A DNA stretch of 64,000 bases from Acanthaster planci (Eukaryota; Echinodermata; Asteroidea; Valvatida; Acanthasteridae): NCBI RefSeq assembly GCF_001949145.1, contig NW_019091358.1:552265-616264 (forward strand), read 5' to 3'. Below the pieces are notes generated by a model. The model ran no database searches. It saw only the letters and a list, made by a program, of their open reading frames with translations, and was not told the origin of the DNA. This document shows positions 53,701 through 64,000 of this stretch, piece by piece. The position numbers and the translations under genes were made by a program. The first letter of the stretch is position 1. Each line of letters opens with the position of its first letter.

Positions 53701-54391
53701 CGTAAAAACTTTTTTTAAAAGTTGTGGCTGTATAAAAAATTGAAAGTACACGTAGCATGCTCTTGTAATAGAGGCAGGATTTGTTTTGGTTTTTTTTACA
53801 CAGCTATTGACAGTCTCATGTTTATGGGTAATTCCAGAAATTAGGGGTCCAAAGTGTGACATTTTTGTGTCCCTGTTATAACTGACCTTTATTATTTGAC
53901 ATGGAAATATCACCAGAATTGATTTCAATCTATTACTATTTGTTTGGCAAGTAATATGCATTAATTCATCACTCTTGGAAATTAAATTTAAAAATGTGTT
54001 CTGAACTTACAAAATCATATCAGATGTGACAGGGGCACAAAAAAATGGACCCCAGATTTTTGGAATTTCCCATATTTAAGGCAAAACTGCTTTGTAGGAG
54101 TGTACTTGAAAGCAGTTTGAAGTTTCTAAAAGTATGTTTACAATTATACACAGTGTTAACATCTCAGAAGCAAGTTTGGAAATGCAAGGCAGTATATTTT
54201 CCATCCATACTTTATGGAACAATCAATGTTTATACCATTCCCTAAAGTGCAGCTCTGTGAAAGGACCTCACCAGTCTTGATAACACAAACTCTGTTTTCT
54301 TACTTATTTGGTCCATAGATGCCAACAACCATAGGTTGAATACTTTGGACTGTCAGTAGTCGGCTATTTGCCGCTGTGAAGTATCCAGCAG

Positions 54392-54562
54392 ATGAATGAG
54401 ACGATGCTCGAGACTTTAGTTTCTCAGAGAAGTGCAGAGTGGCAGGAGCTGAGGCAACGAGTTCAGCTGACGGCCTCCAAGTTCGGGGATGCTGTCGGTG
54501 TGGGACAAGGAAGACCATATGACTTCTTTTTGTCCCTGCTCTCGGACGACGCCTGCTCTCAG
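54392..54562 (+). CDS. YqaJ nuclease exon 1
   Basis: 57 codons, MNETMLETLVSQRSAEWQEL onward to LLSDDACSQ, donor CAG|GTAGGT. It carries motif I of the family: tryptophan 17 and LTASKFG, which in YqaJ/lambda Exo relatives forms the DNA-end-binding N-terminal segment. An in-frame TGA lies 15 bases upstream of the ATG. Confidence 0.82.
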
Positions 54563-57500
54563 GTAGGTGGTGGGTAAGTGGCAGTGTCTGCATCCCTGGG
54601 AGACCTCTTGTCTAAGTATTCTGTCTGCCCTGGTGCTAGTTTCTTGGAATTGGCTTATTACTCTTGACTTGCACACTGTACTTTGCTCATTTTTTGCTTA
54701 GCACCAGTTTCTCTATGAATTCAGAGCCTGTGTGAACAACACATTTTCCCTTACCTCAACTTCACTACGCCCCTGACCCTTCCACGTGTTCTCCTCCAAC
54801 TCGTCCCATTTATGCCATTATCTCTCTTCCTCGCCCAGTTTCCCTTATCCTCTGCTTTCTTTACAGTACGTAAAGCTCCTTTCACATGCAATACATATGA
54901 CTCCAGTGTCTGGTCTTGTAATAATCAATTCTGTTAGCTTTCAGAGTTGCTCACAACTGCACAGTGTGTCATCACTGTGGACTGTGGACCTTAATCCCTT
55001 GATGACGGGAACTTTTTTCTGAAAGCCGACTCTGAGAAGTCCAGTCTCGCTTAGCCACGAAGGCCACCTGCCAAACTGCAAATTCTCGGTTTGTGGCCCT
55101 GCGTGCTCTGCATGCTTTGAATTAACACAGTGAAAATGCTCATTGTTCGGTGGCTTTCGGCTCTACTCACGCTTCCACATTCCTGTAGCCTCTTTTCAAA
55201 GTGGGGACTATTGTGAAGCTGGTGATTATGATGCAAATTCGGTCTTTTCATTTCTGGGCAACACACAAAGGCCAATCACCATATATACAAGAGCCAGGGT
55301 CTGCCTTCTTTCACCGTGTTCGCTCGAGCGTGGGCCGAGAATAATAGCTGAAAAGCGGGCTGAGGATCTCAATTTTTACGGCGGCTTTTACCGTCATCCC
55401 TCGCGAAGGGGTTAATTCTATGGACCTCACTTATCTGGACCGTGCAAAGGACCTCACTTCTCGTGGCATTCTATGTTTGTTCCCTTCCAGGAAAATAAAG
55501 AAAGCGAGTACACAAAACATGGAAGACGTATGGAGCCAATCATAGACGAGGCATATCAGCTCCTGACCGGGAACGAGACACATGCAGCTGGCTTCTGGCA
55601 GCCACAAGAGGGCAGCATACTGCACAGCCTCTGTGGTGCCACACCTGATGGCAAAGTATGTGTAATTGTTTGAATGCTTTTTTTGGTGTTTAGTGTTACA
55701 GTTGCTGCTGGAAACAACATGGCATCATTGGGAGCCAGTGTCTCTATTGGTAGCCACTCCCCAAAGAAGGATGATGTTGCTTTAAGCAAAAGCTAAACGA
55801 TTTGTTCACGGCTGCTCACTTAAAATTTAATATGGATTTCGATTGATATACATGTAAGGCTAAACTCATATCAATATCCATGTAAAAGTCAATACAAAGT
55901 GTATTTAACATGCGCAGACATCAAGGACGAATCCAGATTTATCAAAATACGGGAATACAATAAATATGCAAGGTTATGGCTACCGGTGTCCCTTTGTCTT
56001 CCTGTATAGCCTAGATTTGCCAGTGGCAAATATATGAACAGGACCTTAGGACCTTTGGACAAGTCAGAGAAGATGCCATAACTGCAGTGGTACTGCACGG
56101 ACATGCATGTGATATGCATTTGGCAATTCACGACACCCTATTGGTGGAAGAGGCATGTAACGGGCTCGTACCACCTGTCCACAGGCATTTTACCACCACA
56201 TTAATAGTTTCAAATGGCTTCTGATTCTTATTGCCAAATTGCGCTAGGGTATATTTACATTTCCATGGAAAAGCATGTACACTTGATAACAAGGCTTGCA
56301 AGACCATACAGAAAGGAGCCTTCAATGTGATGTTATAACCATTGAGGACATAGTGGTCACTGCAGCCTGGCCCGTCTGTTGTATGCTTGATTTATCTTCC
56401 CACAAATTTAATATTTTACAACTTTTTAACCGGACATGTGGTGACATCAGGCCTTCGAGGAGCTCACCTAGTATTAAACTGAATTCTACATGGCACATAC
56501 TTTCAAAATGGGGGCACATCTTTAGAAAAAGGGGTAACAAGCCCTTTATCTTCTTGAACTTATAACATCCAACAAATTCAGGAGTTGGACATGAATTAAG
56601 TTGGGAATGTTTGAGCAGCCTTTGGTCGAGTGTCAGTCATATGACTATATGTAAGTAGAGCTCTTGTGAATCAATTAAACCATCACATTTGTCCCAATTT
56701 TTGATAACTCCTTACCAGATTTTGTCAGCCAGCGAGCCCAAGAAGCTCATAGGGCTAGTCGAATACAAAGCCCCATTCTTCCAGTTGTATGACTGCTCCA
56801 AGCATCCCCACGGCATCCCTAGACACTACATGGCTCAGGTCAGCGCTAATTCAGTAAAACCCAATCATTAGGGCTGAGTTAATTGGAATAATGCACAATT
56901 CAAATGTTCAACCTTCAATTCGATCAAATACCTGCATATTCAGTCGTACTGACTGGCGGATCATTGATGAACAATCCACATGCAAAATCAGTTGCAATAA
57001 CGCACACACTTGTACATTATGATCACTATAATAGCTTCTCGATTCTAGGATTATCTCCAGTCACGATTTAAAGACATTTTATAGAGGAACAATACTTCTT
57101 GCCCTGTTGGCATTTTATTCCTTTTAAGTTTTTCATTCCTTTTAAGTCTTTTAATGAATAATTTACTTTTTTAATCATTGTAGGATATATTATTCTGTCG
57201 CTTTTCAATTTAATCTGCCTGAAACAAACCTCCATAGTTCGGTTTTTCTCATTTAAAACAACAGAAATTCTCCCTTTTTATGAAGTTTGCATTCAAATAT
57301 TCAAATTCAGAAAATAACATTCGAATATTTGATAATGGATCAAATAATTGGATATTCAGCACAGCCCTACCAACTGTTGTTTTCTTTCCTTTCCCGAGTT
57401 ATATTGCAAGCTTGTACTTATAAATCCTGGTTGGCAAAATTCATCAGTTCGTGCCCTTGCAAAAGGACAGTAGACAACTTCCAAACTGAGGAAGTACTTA

Positions 57501-59864
57501 CAGTGTGACATTCTCCCTGTGTACTTCGTGCGGGAACTGTAGGTAATTCTCACCTTACTCCAGAGTCAACGAAGAACAAATTGCCTTTGTGCAGTAGTTT
57601 GAATGTACATGTATGTGACACACAAAGTGCTCCACCAATTTTCAACTGAATGTGCACAAACTGGCAGCAGCTGTTTACCACCTGAAATTAAGAGTCAAGT
57701 TCCCTGTTGAGCAAGGGCTTAAAAGCATTCCAGACTCGAACATTTGTCTAAATTTGCACTTACCTGGATTTCATATCATTTTGAAAGGGAGCTTTGAAAA
57801 GCACATTGTCACATTGATTACTTTTAGGTTTGCTTGATGGATGTAACCATGGAGATAGGAACACTGTCAAGGTTTGCAGTTGCACCGTGTAAGTTGTCTT
57901 TCGGTAGTGAGTGGGGTTCTCAAGTGAACCAGAATACTCAACGTTTTCTGTTACCTGACAACAGATGCGGCATACTTTCCAAAACATTGAGTATGCCGGT
58001 TCCCTTTGGAAGCCCATCGGTTCATAAGCATTTCGCATGGTGCTACTGCTGTGCAAACCTTTGACAGGGGTTAGATTTGTCTGGATTTGGGTATTTTTGT
58101 GTAAAGCATATTGAGGATGGTTTTTTTAGATATAAAAATTAATGATTACAGTGAAGATATGCAATTGACTAAGGCCTAACATATCCATGGAAATTTTGAT
58201 TGGTTTGAAAACAAGTGGAAAAATAGAAGGGAAAGGAGAAGACTACATTACCATGATTTAACGGAAATATCGACAAGCAAGGATATTATGGGGACGTTTG
58301 GTGCGATAAATCATTGAAATATTCTGACTGAGTATTGCACACTGTGTCCTCAAATCTCGCGACTGCCTTGTCAAAAAATGTCACATTGTGTTTTTTTTTA
58401 CATTAGATCCAGGGCCAGATGGCTATCTGTGAGGCTCCGTGGTGTGATTTTATGGCGGTGTCTACCCAGACCAGCGAAGTCAGTCTCCAAAGGGTCCACT
58501 TCAGCAGGGCCTACTGGCAGTGCGTGGCCAAGAAGCTCAGGCAATTCAGCCTGACGCTCAAGGAGGCCAAACAGAGGAAGGAGCTGGGAAAACCGTTTCT
58601 CAACTTTCCTGGTCAGGACAGCTTTTGTGGCACCCCTGTGTCTTGTCTTGAGCATGGGAATAGATCTTTTTCATAAGGAAGCCATTTCTGATCATGTTCC
58701 CTGTAAATATGTTATTCAGTGGAATGTATCAAATTGGGTGGTGCCCGATTATTTTCGGTTCCATGCCTCTTTTTCATTTTTTTTTTATGTTGCTCGAGAC
58801 ATTTAGATATAACCAATCACATTTTAAATTATTCACCACTGTAAATTAAATTAATGTGAAATAAATATTTTCATTGCTTTCATTTTTTTGTTGGGTTCCC
58901 AAAATATAAAGTTAACCTTGCTTTCAATTTCATACGGCTGACTTGTGTATAACGTCAATTGATTCAGTGTCGAACCGCACATAAACAGTGCTCTGTATAC
59001 ATGTATGTAGGCATTGTACATTGGACGAGTATCAACCAAAAGGTGGAGTTTTTTTGGCAAAACTGTCTACCTGATCTCTTGGCATCCTTTGGGGAAACCC
59101 TCCTAATGCTATCAAAATTTAACACCACAAAGAACTACTTTTTCATTAAAAAAATCACAGCATTCACAAGAGCATTTGAGCTTGAAAAAGCATAGCATCT
59201 TTCCACCAGCATGAGATAATGTGAGCTAGTAGGAATTCCTTTTATCATGTCGTTAATCTCATTTGAACCAACAGGCATACAGAGATTGAAGAATGAACCT
59301 ATTGCAAGAACCTTACTGCCGGGGGAAAATAGCATCACGGTAGAGAATCTTTTAGAGGTAAATTTGACCATATGTGTATGCCAGAAAAGTGTGTCAGACA
59401 CACTGGTTATTGATAACCACTCACCAGGCAATAATCTGTAAAATTTCACAGGCTCTCAAACTGAAAACAGGAAAAGGGACTCTTTTTTTCTACATGTCGT
59501 GAATTTTGGTTTACTCTCGTGACTTTATCTGTGTATTCAATTTACTGTAACAGTTTAAGGATCCTACATCCACCATGCAGAATCACTCACCTTGATGTAA
59601 TAGATTTCTTGAGTAATGATATTTAGTTAGATTTTGGTTCTTGCAAAGTGTTTTAGACATCTGAATTTGTTTTGGTTGTGCTAGGTCAACAGCAAGGGTC
59701 AGTTTCGATCTTCGTCAGGAACGTGGATGGATTTTGATTTCCTCATGGGGAATCCAGTCCCGGGTACCAGCCATCTACAGGGGTACCAGTACGATTGTAT
59801 CCTGAGAGAAATAGACAGTGCAATTCGGAAGCGGAACATTCCAGACTTGGAAGCTGTCAAATAG
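54392..59864 (+). CDS. YqaJ/lambda-exonuclease-family nuclease, 307 aa, six exons
   Basis: Exons: 54392-54562, 55491-55655, 56719-56838, 58407-58611, 59275-59357, 59685-59864. All have GT-AG borders and compatible phases. Family: PD-(D/E)XK two-metal 5'-3' exonucleases (lambda Exo, YqaJ), which resect double-stranded DNA ends. Visible motifs: SAEWQELRQRVQLTASKFG (17-32, motif I with W17 and LTAS), GRRMEP with E72, GATPDGK with D110, LVEYKAP with E127 and K129 (E-X-K core), HYMAQIQGQM (149-157) and W-containing FSRAYWQ before a C-terminal helix region. All four catalytic residues are present. The start is the first ATG after an in-frame TGA at 54377; a 5' exon ending at CAG/54392 cannot be excluded. 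Length equals a stand-alone nuclease with a 100-residue C-terminal tail I do not recognise. Subcellular role unknown. Confidence 0.88.
54563..55490 (+). other. YqaJ nuclease intron 1 with MITE
   Basis: 928 bases. It includes the TTAA-flanked element 54991-55415, which makes up almost half of the intron. Confidence 0.6.
54991..55415. mobile_element. TTAA-flanked MITE inside YqaJ nuclease intron 1
   Basis: The left end TTAATCCCTTGATGACGGG and the reverse complement of the right end, TTAACCCCTTCGCGAGGGAT then GACGG, share TTAA.CCCTT and GATGACGG with a five-base offset. TTAA flanks again suggest the piggyBac superfamily. 425 bases; no transposase. Confidence 0.65.
55491..55655 (+). CDS. YqaJ nuclease exon 2 (catalytic E and D)
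   Basis: 55 codons between TTCCCTTCCAG and AAA|GTATGT. It encodes ENKESEYTKHGRRMEPIIDE and ends SLCGATPDGK. E72 of GRRMEP and D110 of ATPDG correspond to the first two metal-site residues of the family. Confidence 0.88.
55656..56718 (+). other. YqaJ nuclease intron 2
   Basis: 1.06 kb, no element recognised. Confidence 0.55.
56719..56838 (+). CDS. YqaJ nuclease exon 3 (E-X-K core)
   Basis: 40 codons between CCTTACCAG and CAG|GTCAGC. It encodes ILSASEPKKLIGLVEYKAPF, FQLYDCSKHPHGIPRHYMAQ. LVEYKAP is the family's (L)E(I/V/Y)KCP active-site strand, with E127 and K129. Confidence 0.9.
56839..58406 (+). other. YqaJ nuclease intron 3
   Basis: 1.57 kb, AT-rich, no exon or element recognised. It ends in a T-run acceptor. 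Confidence 0.55.
58407..58611 (+). CDS. YqaJ nuclease exon 4
   Basis: 205 bases from acceptor TTTTTACATTAG to CCTG|GTCAGG. It starts IQGQMAICEAPWCDFMAVST and includes VHFSRAYWQCVAKKLRQFSL, matching the Q.QG.M....WCDF and YW..L..KL..F pattern after the active site. The frame stays open past the donor to 58676, but the next exon joins in phase 1, completing a glycine. Confidence 0.85.
58612..59274 (+). other. YqaJ nuclease intron 4
   Basis: 663 bases, AT-rich, nothing recognised. Confidence 0.55.
59275..59357 (+). CDS. YqaJ nuclease exon 5
   Basis: 83 bases between GAACCAACAG and GAG|GTAAAT. It encodes (G)IQRLKNEPIARTLLPGENSI then TVENLLE. It has no family motif of its own and is accepted because phases on both sides match and the frame stays open throughout. 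Confidence 0.72.
59358..59684 (+). other. YqaJ nuclease intron 5
   Basis: 327 bases, nothing recognised. Confidence 0.55.
59685..59864 (+). CDS. YqaJ nuclease exon 6 and stop
   Basis: The acceptor GGTTGTGCTAG is followed by VNSKGQFRSSSGTWMDFDFL, MGNPVPGTSHLQGYQYDCIL, REIDSAIRKRNIPDLEAVK and TAG at 59862-59864. This C-terminal tail is not recognised from bacterial or phage relatives. It may be specific to the animal lineage. Confidence 0.75.
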   Translation, partial: VNSKGQFRSSSGTWMDFDFLMGNPVPGTSHLQGYQYDCILREIDSAIRKRNIPDLEAVK

Positions 59865-60386
59865 ATAACAATGATTCATGTATTTCCCTTTGACATGCAC
59901 TTTTGTGAATGGTTCTCTGTGGCTTAGCAGCAAAGGTGTTTAATTTGACGGCACCCCCACTTTGCTAATGAAAGTGTATTTTTTACATTTTAGAAGCAGT
60001 GAATGCACAATAGGACAATCAAAGTTTCACCAACTAAGCTTCGCTGGGTCCTATTCCCATCCATAGATTATAGACCTCAAGCAATCTGCAAATTTCAGCC
60101 AGGAAATGAGGCCAAAACCTCTCATTCTATTGGACCAAAATAGGCTTGTGGTCTGCATGCAGTTGTCCATGACAGGAGATGTTGTGTTACCCCTGAGATG
60201 CTGTCCTATCTGCTCCGTTAGTCCCCAAGCAGTTGTGTCTCATATTCAGCACTGTTTACTACGCTTACAAATTCAATATTCAGATGATTTTTTGTGAGTG
60301 CATTCTGAGGGTATGTCTAGGTCCAAAGCTTGCAACAAAGGAAGCAAGGTGACGAAGAACAATCTTCCTTAAAACAGTGGAACCTA

Positions 60387-60392
60387 ATTAAA
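60387..60392 (+). terminator. Candidate polyadenylation signal ATTAAA (YqaJ nuclease)
   Basis: ATTAAA about 520 bases after the stop, followed by TGTTGGGACTTTTTATCTGA and GTGTGATCTTGG. No canonical AATAAA closer to the stop was seen. Confidence 0.25.
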
Positions 60393-61590
60393 GACATCTA
60401 TTCATGTTGGGACTTTTTATCTGACTCTTCCGTGTGATCTTGGATCCAGTACGCTTTTCATTGGTGGCATTCTTTGGAATTGTGACAAAGTGTCTGCATT
60501 GGAATGTTGCTAGTGTAATAGAGGTGAATTTAATCTTTTTTTTTGTTAGTCCACGTAGCTATATAGAAGTGGTACCCCCCAGTTTACCCAGCAAAAACCT
60601 GCATTGTGTGTACCCCTGTGTAAAGTGTTTGTTTAAGAGGCATGCAGCTCTATGACCAAGCATGCTTAGGGTCTTTGTTCAGTAAGCAGGTCAGCAGCCA
60701 AGGAGTGCACATGTACATAAAGTCTCCTCTGAAGATGTGTAGAACCTGCAGTGGACTTGGTTGTTGAAGTTTGATTGTAATTGATTTGTGCCTTTTCTTG
60801 ATACTGTGTTTGGTTTGGTTTTTTGGGGGTCGTTATTTTCTTATTACCCGGTTCTGTATTTTGTGCAAGCGATTTCCCCCCAGAGTTGTCTTCTTCTAGT
60901 GTTCCATTTTTGCAGGTTACACTTGCCTTGTATATGACGTTCTAATCAGACCCTGAAAACATACGCCATCATGCTATTCTAGAAGACGACATTGGGCTGG
61001 CAGGTTTTACACCAGACATTAACCTATTGCCATGGAGATATAGTTGAAATTCCTTTAATCTAAAGATTATTGAAGGACCCTTATCAGACTGAGAACAGAC
61101 TTGCTCACTGGGAAGAAAGTTTCTTGAAGCCAGGGCTATGGGTTTGTCTGACTGTGACGTATTAAAGGGACATCACTTGGCTTAGCAGTATTCCTAACCT
61201 GTCAGGGCTGGCATCTGTTTGAAAGGAGGAGCCGCTTTTGGGGGCTCTAATGTACTGAAAGACTGTGACTCTCTCACATCCATTGCATCACCCCTTTTTA
61301 ATGAGCTCAGAGGATCTCCTGACAAATTGGCAATGACCGAAAGCTAATCTTTTCTCTCCAAGCAGCTTATGAAACATACATCACAGGCAGTGAAAGGGTG
61401 GCTGCCTCTACAGTTTCCACATTTTTGTAGCCATTGCAGGTAACACCTTTCTTTTTCTCCAAGCTTATAGTGAGAGATATAGCCTTCCATAGCTCCCACC
61501 TGATCCAGGGATACTTTGAGAACGACAGGAGATGTTGTACAGGGATATTGCACTACGCCATAGCGTATTTGAAAGAATAATAAGATGTAG

Positions 61591-61821
61591 CAGTGGGGGC
61601 GCTATGTGGTGTCATAGGGGTGCAAATGCACCCACTGAAAAGCCGCTTGCACCCACGGTTGCACCCATAAAAACTTTTTCACATGTTACGACAGGGTGAT
61701 CAACCTTGCGTTGATGACACCGCATCATATAACCCAGGAGAAATGAAGGGTCCTTTGCCCGCGCGATTCTGTCTAGCCCCACACTTGCACCCACAGCCAC
61801 CGAGGTCTGGCGCCGCCACTG
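61591..61821. mobile_element. hAT-like MITE with internal TTGCACCCAC repeats
   Basis: The left end CAGTGGGGGCGCTATG and the reverse complement of the right end, CAGTGGCGGCGCCAGA, share CAGTGG.GGCGC, the CAGTG-type terminus of hAT elements. Inside are several GCACCCA units. The expected 8-base target duplication is not convincing (AGATGTAG against TGTTGTGA). 231 bases, no coding. Confidence 0.5.
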
Positions 61822-63548
61822 TGTTGTGAGCGAAGGGAAATTATAAAGCTATCGCACTGCATGCGCTGTGTCCAAAATGAGAACTTTCGGTCCTAAGTAT
61901 TTGCATAATTTTGCAGAAACGTGTGAGATTATGTGACACTAGAATATATCCGTTCCTATTATTGGTGGGTCCTATGTCTTGAAATTGTTGGACCGACTCA
62001 TCTTGCGGCTGCGTCGCAAAAATGGAATGTTCCATTCTGTCCAAATGGATCGTTCGTCGTTTTATTCATCAATTTTTAAGCTCGCGGGGATTTATTCACG
62101 ATTCGGTTTGGTGGCACGGGGTATTTGCCTTAAATTTTTGAGTAAAATAAAGTAAACGCCAAAAAATTGGTGCAAACTGCTGCTGCCTACGATAACCTGA
62201 AGTACAAATCGGGAAAAAATTAATAAGAGAGCATGAAGTTTTGACCTCCGCAGAGTCTTTCTGCAAGACGAAACAAATAATGACTACATCTCTATTTCAC
62301 ATACGCGTAATTCTTGTCCCTTTTTAGACGTTGGGCTTTGCTACTAGCATTCTTACATCATACCAAATGCAAAATATAAAAAGTATCGAACGAACCAATA
62401 CCATGACGTTGTTTTCTCTGAGTTTTACAAGACATTTTTCAGAATGACACTGGATCCAATTCAGAACGGCGGAACGTCCATGAGAATATAGGGATAAAGA
62501 CAAGGGGCACATTATAGCAAAAGTCAATCACGTGTGAATCACGTGTGAGTACGAATTGCATCAACAAAGTTGCAGTGCTATGTGTGGATATGTTCCTTTC
62601 CTTTCTCCGCTCATGTAAAATGTTTGTTTAGGACAGCCAGCCAAAAGAAATAGTGTAAAATAACGTACACGTACACACAAATACTGTCATGTCCCTGTGA
62701 CTTGAGTTTACTAGTGCTGCAAGTTCTCCGGCTCGCCAATTTCTTTTAACATTGCATATACTCATTACGATCCTTTCATGAACGAAGTGCAAAACTCTAA
62801 CCATAACAACCCCATCCCATGGCCATGTAAAGTGTACATGTATATACTCACACACAGGTGCAAGTGTTCCCTGAACTTAAAACCTGGCACGAACTGGTTT
62901 TTGTTTTAAACAGTACTCCAGAATAAGAATATATAAATAAAGTGCAATGTATATGTTAGACAAGATACAAATTAAAATGTCGATTCCAACGAACCTGCAG
63001 GGTTATTATGCACCTTCATTCCAATTAAGAGTTTAAATAAACCCGGAATTAATGTGACCAAAAAACCTTAACCACACTGAAATGCAAAAATCGTTGTAAG
63101 AGGCTGCAAAATATGGAATATTGCATGTACACGCAGACTCAGTGCGGACGTGTCTTCTCTGCATTTCTTTATTCAAGTAACAAACACTAATGAATACACG
63201 TGTATTACTTTCGATGTATATATAAGCACGCTTTATATAAAATAATTATAAAAATATTGTCATTTTTTGGCTTTTGTTTGTTTTGGGGGGGGACGAGTGT
63301 CTAAAACGATTTGCGACAAAGAGCTACTTTATTGCGAAAGCCATATTTAGAAAAGACTGAGCTACTTTTTTTCGAAAACCATATTGACAAAGGTTTTCTT
63401 GGTAGGTCATGCTCTATATTAAATTTCGAGTAGACTCTCCTGCAGGAGACAAGAATTTAAAAATCAATATATCAAAAATACATTGAACCAATATATATCA
63501 ATGAACAATGGGTTAACTGGGAAAAAAGGAAAGATTACTGAGGATAAT

Positions 63549-63630
63549 TTAAGGCGCTTTCGACAGTAGTACCATTTCCTCAAAGTCCGTGTGGGAATCA
63601 TCCTTGGGCTCTTCCATTGGTGGTCGCCTC
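63549..63630 (-). CDS. Possible terminal exon of an unidentified minus-strand gene
   Basis: The minus-strand acceptor TTTATTCACTTCATGTAG is followed, in phase 2 entry, by RRPPMEEPKDDSHTDFEEMV then LLSKAP and TAA. An acidic tail with an E-X3-LL dileucine signature would fit a membrane protein's cytosolic end. No upstream exon could be fixed inside the window, so this may be chance. Confidence 0.2.
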
Positions 63631-64000
63631 CTACATGAAGTGAATAAAGGGAAAGGGGGTCTATAAGTCCAGGACGTCGTTGTACCAAAGCCAAATTCCT
63701 CAGTATGTGTACCCTCATGTACCTTCACCGTCGAGCGACCAGAACGCGTAACGGTCGGATGTCTGGGCCAATTGTTTTAGAATTACTAGTGGACGGTGTT
63801 ATTCCACGTTGCACCCGGGCGCTTTTGAGGCCTATATTATGTGGGGCCAAAAATATCGGACTTTCTAAACCAAACACCACAACGTCCCTTTTGCGAAATT
63901 GGACTTAAAGGTTGGTCCTTGGTAGTCATTGTGAAGATTTCTGGCTCCGCATCATCGCTTTTTTTAAACACCGGGACTTGTGTCGCGCTGAGCGGTATTT

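Larger units (their letters stand above)
51345..54391. other. Head-to-head intergenic interval, WDR20 / YqaJ nuclease
   Basis: 3.0 kb between two divergent start codons. The left 350 bases are relatively CpG-rich, with YY1-, ERR-, DR1- and E-box-like sites (the likely WDR20 promoter). The rest is AT-rich and contains a decayed retrotransposon end (53010-53700). No TATA-box-type promoter was identified for the nuclease gene. Confidence 0.5.
59865..64000. other. 3' flank of YqaJ nuclease to window end
   Basis: 4.1 kb. It begins with the presumptive 3' UTR of the nuclease gene. It contains a hAT-like MITE (61591-61821) and AT-rich sequence, and near the right edge a weak candidate terminal exon on the minus strand (63630-63549). 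No other coding region was recognised. Confidence 0.5.

Noticed and set aside
1-64000. CRISPR arrays, operons, ribosome binding sites
   Set aside because: Eukaryotic nuclear DNA with spliceosomal introns; no regularly spaced direct repeats with unique spacers were seen.

Overview
This window is animal nuclear DNA. It carries multi-exon genes with GT-AG introns, introns of 0.3 to 12.5 kb, abundant non-autonomous transposons, a tRNA-derived SINE and an assembly gap. The closest protein matches I can recall are vertebrate PALS1/MPP5 and WDR20, but spacing and repeat content do not look vertebrate. The very frequent palindromes TACATGTA and TACCGGTA, and the TAGGCCT-type words, suggest an invertebrate deuterostome (echinoderm, hemichordate or amphioxus). 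I cannot place it more exactly from sequence alone.

Three protein genes are supported. (1) Bases 556-22955, plus strand: eleven 3' coding exons of PALS1 (MPP5), the MAGUK scaffold of the Crumbs polarity complex. They run from the L27 region through PDZ, SH3, HOOK and guanylate-kinase-like domains to the stop (552 visible residues). The N-terminal part (about 120 residues by comparison with human) lies upstream of the window. A long 3' UTR probably runs to a polyadenylation signal near 28264. (2) Bases 51344-35734, minus strand: WDR20, the WD-repeat activator of the USP12/USP46-UAF1 deubiquitinases, in three coding exons. Intron 1 is 12.5 kb. The last exon crosses a consensus splice donor, which implies two alternative C-termini. 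(3) Bases 54392-59864, plus strand: a complete six-exon gene for a 307-residue YqaJ/lambda-exonuclease-type nuclease with every expected catalytic residue present. This is the least ordinary gene here.

Layout: PALS1 and WDR20 converge tail to tail over about 7.5 kb (28.3-35.7 kb). That stretch holds UTR or intergenic DNA, a piggyBac-like MITE broken by a 113-base gap, and a tRNA-derived SINE. WDR20 and the nuclease gene are head to head across 3.0 kb (51.3-54.4 kb). That interval holds candidate promoter elements of WDR20 and the decayed 3' end of a non-LTR retrotransposon. WDR20 intron 1 contains a 1.5-1.7 kb direct duplication whose two copies each begin at a single N, probably a haplotype-join artefact. 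The last 4 kb hold a small hAT-like MITE and a possible terminal exon of another minus-strand gene.

The three genes have no evident shared pathway: epithelial polarity, deubiquitinase regulation and DNA end processing. The unifying theme outside the exons is a dense population of TTAA-flanked inverted-repeat elements of several families, together with other fold-back elements.
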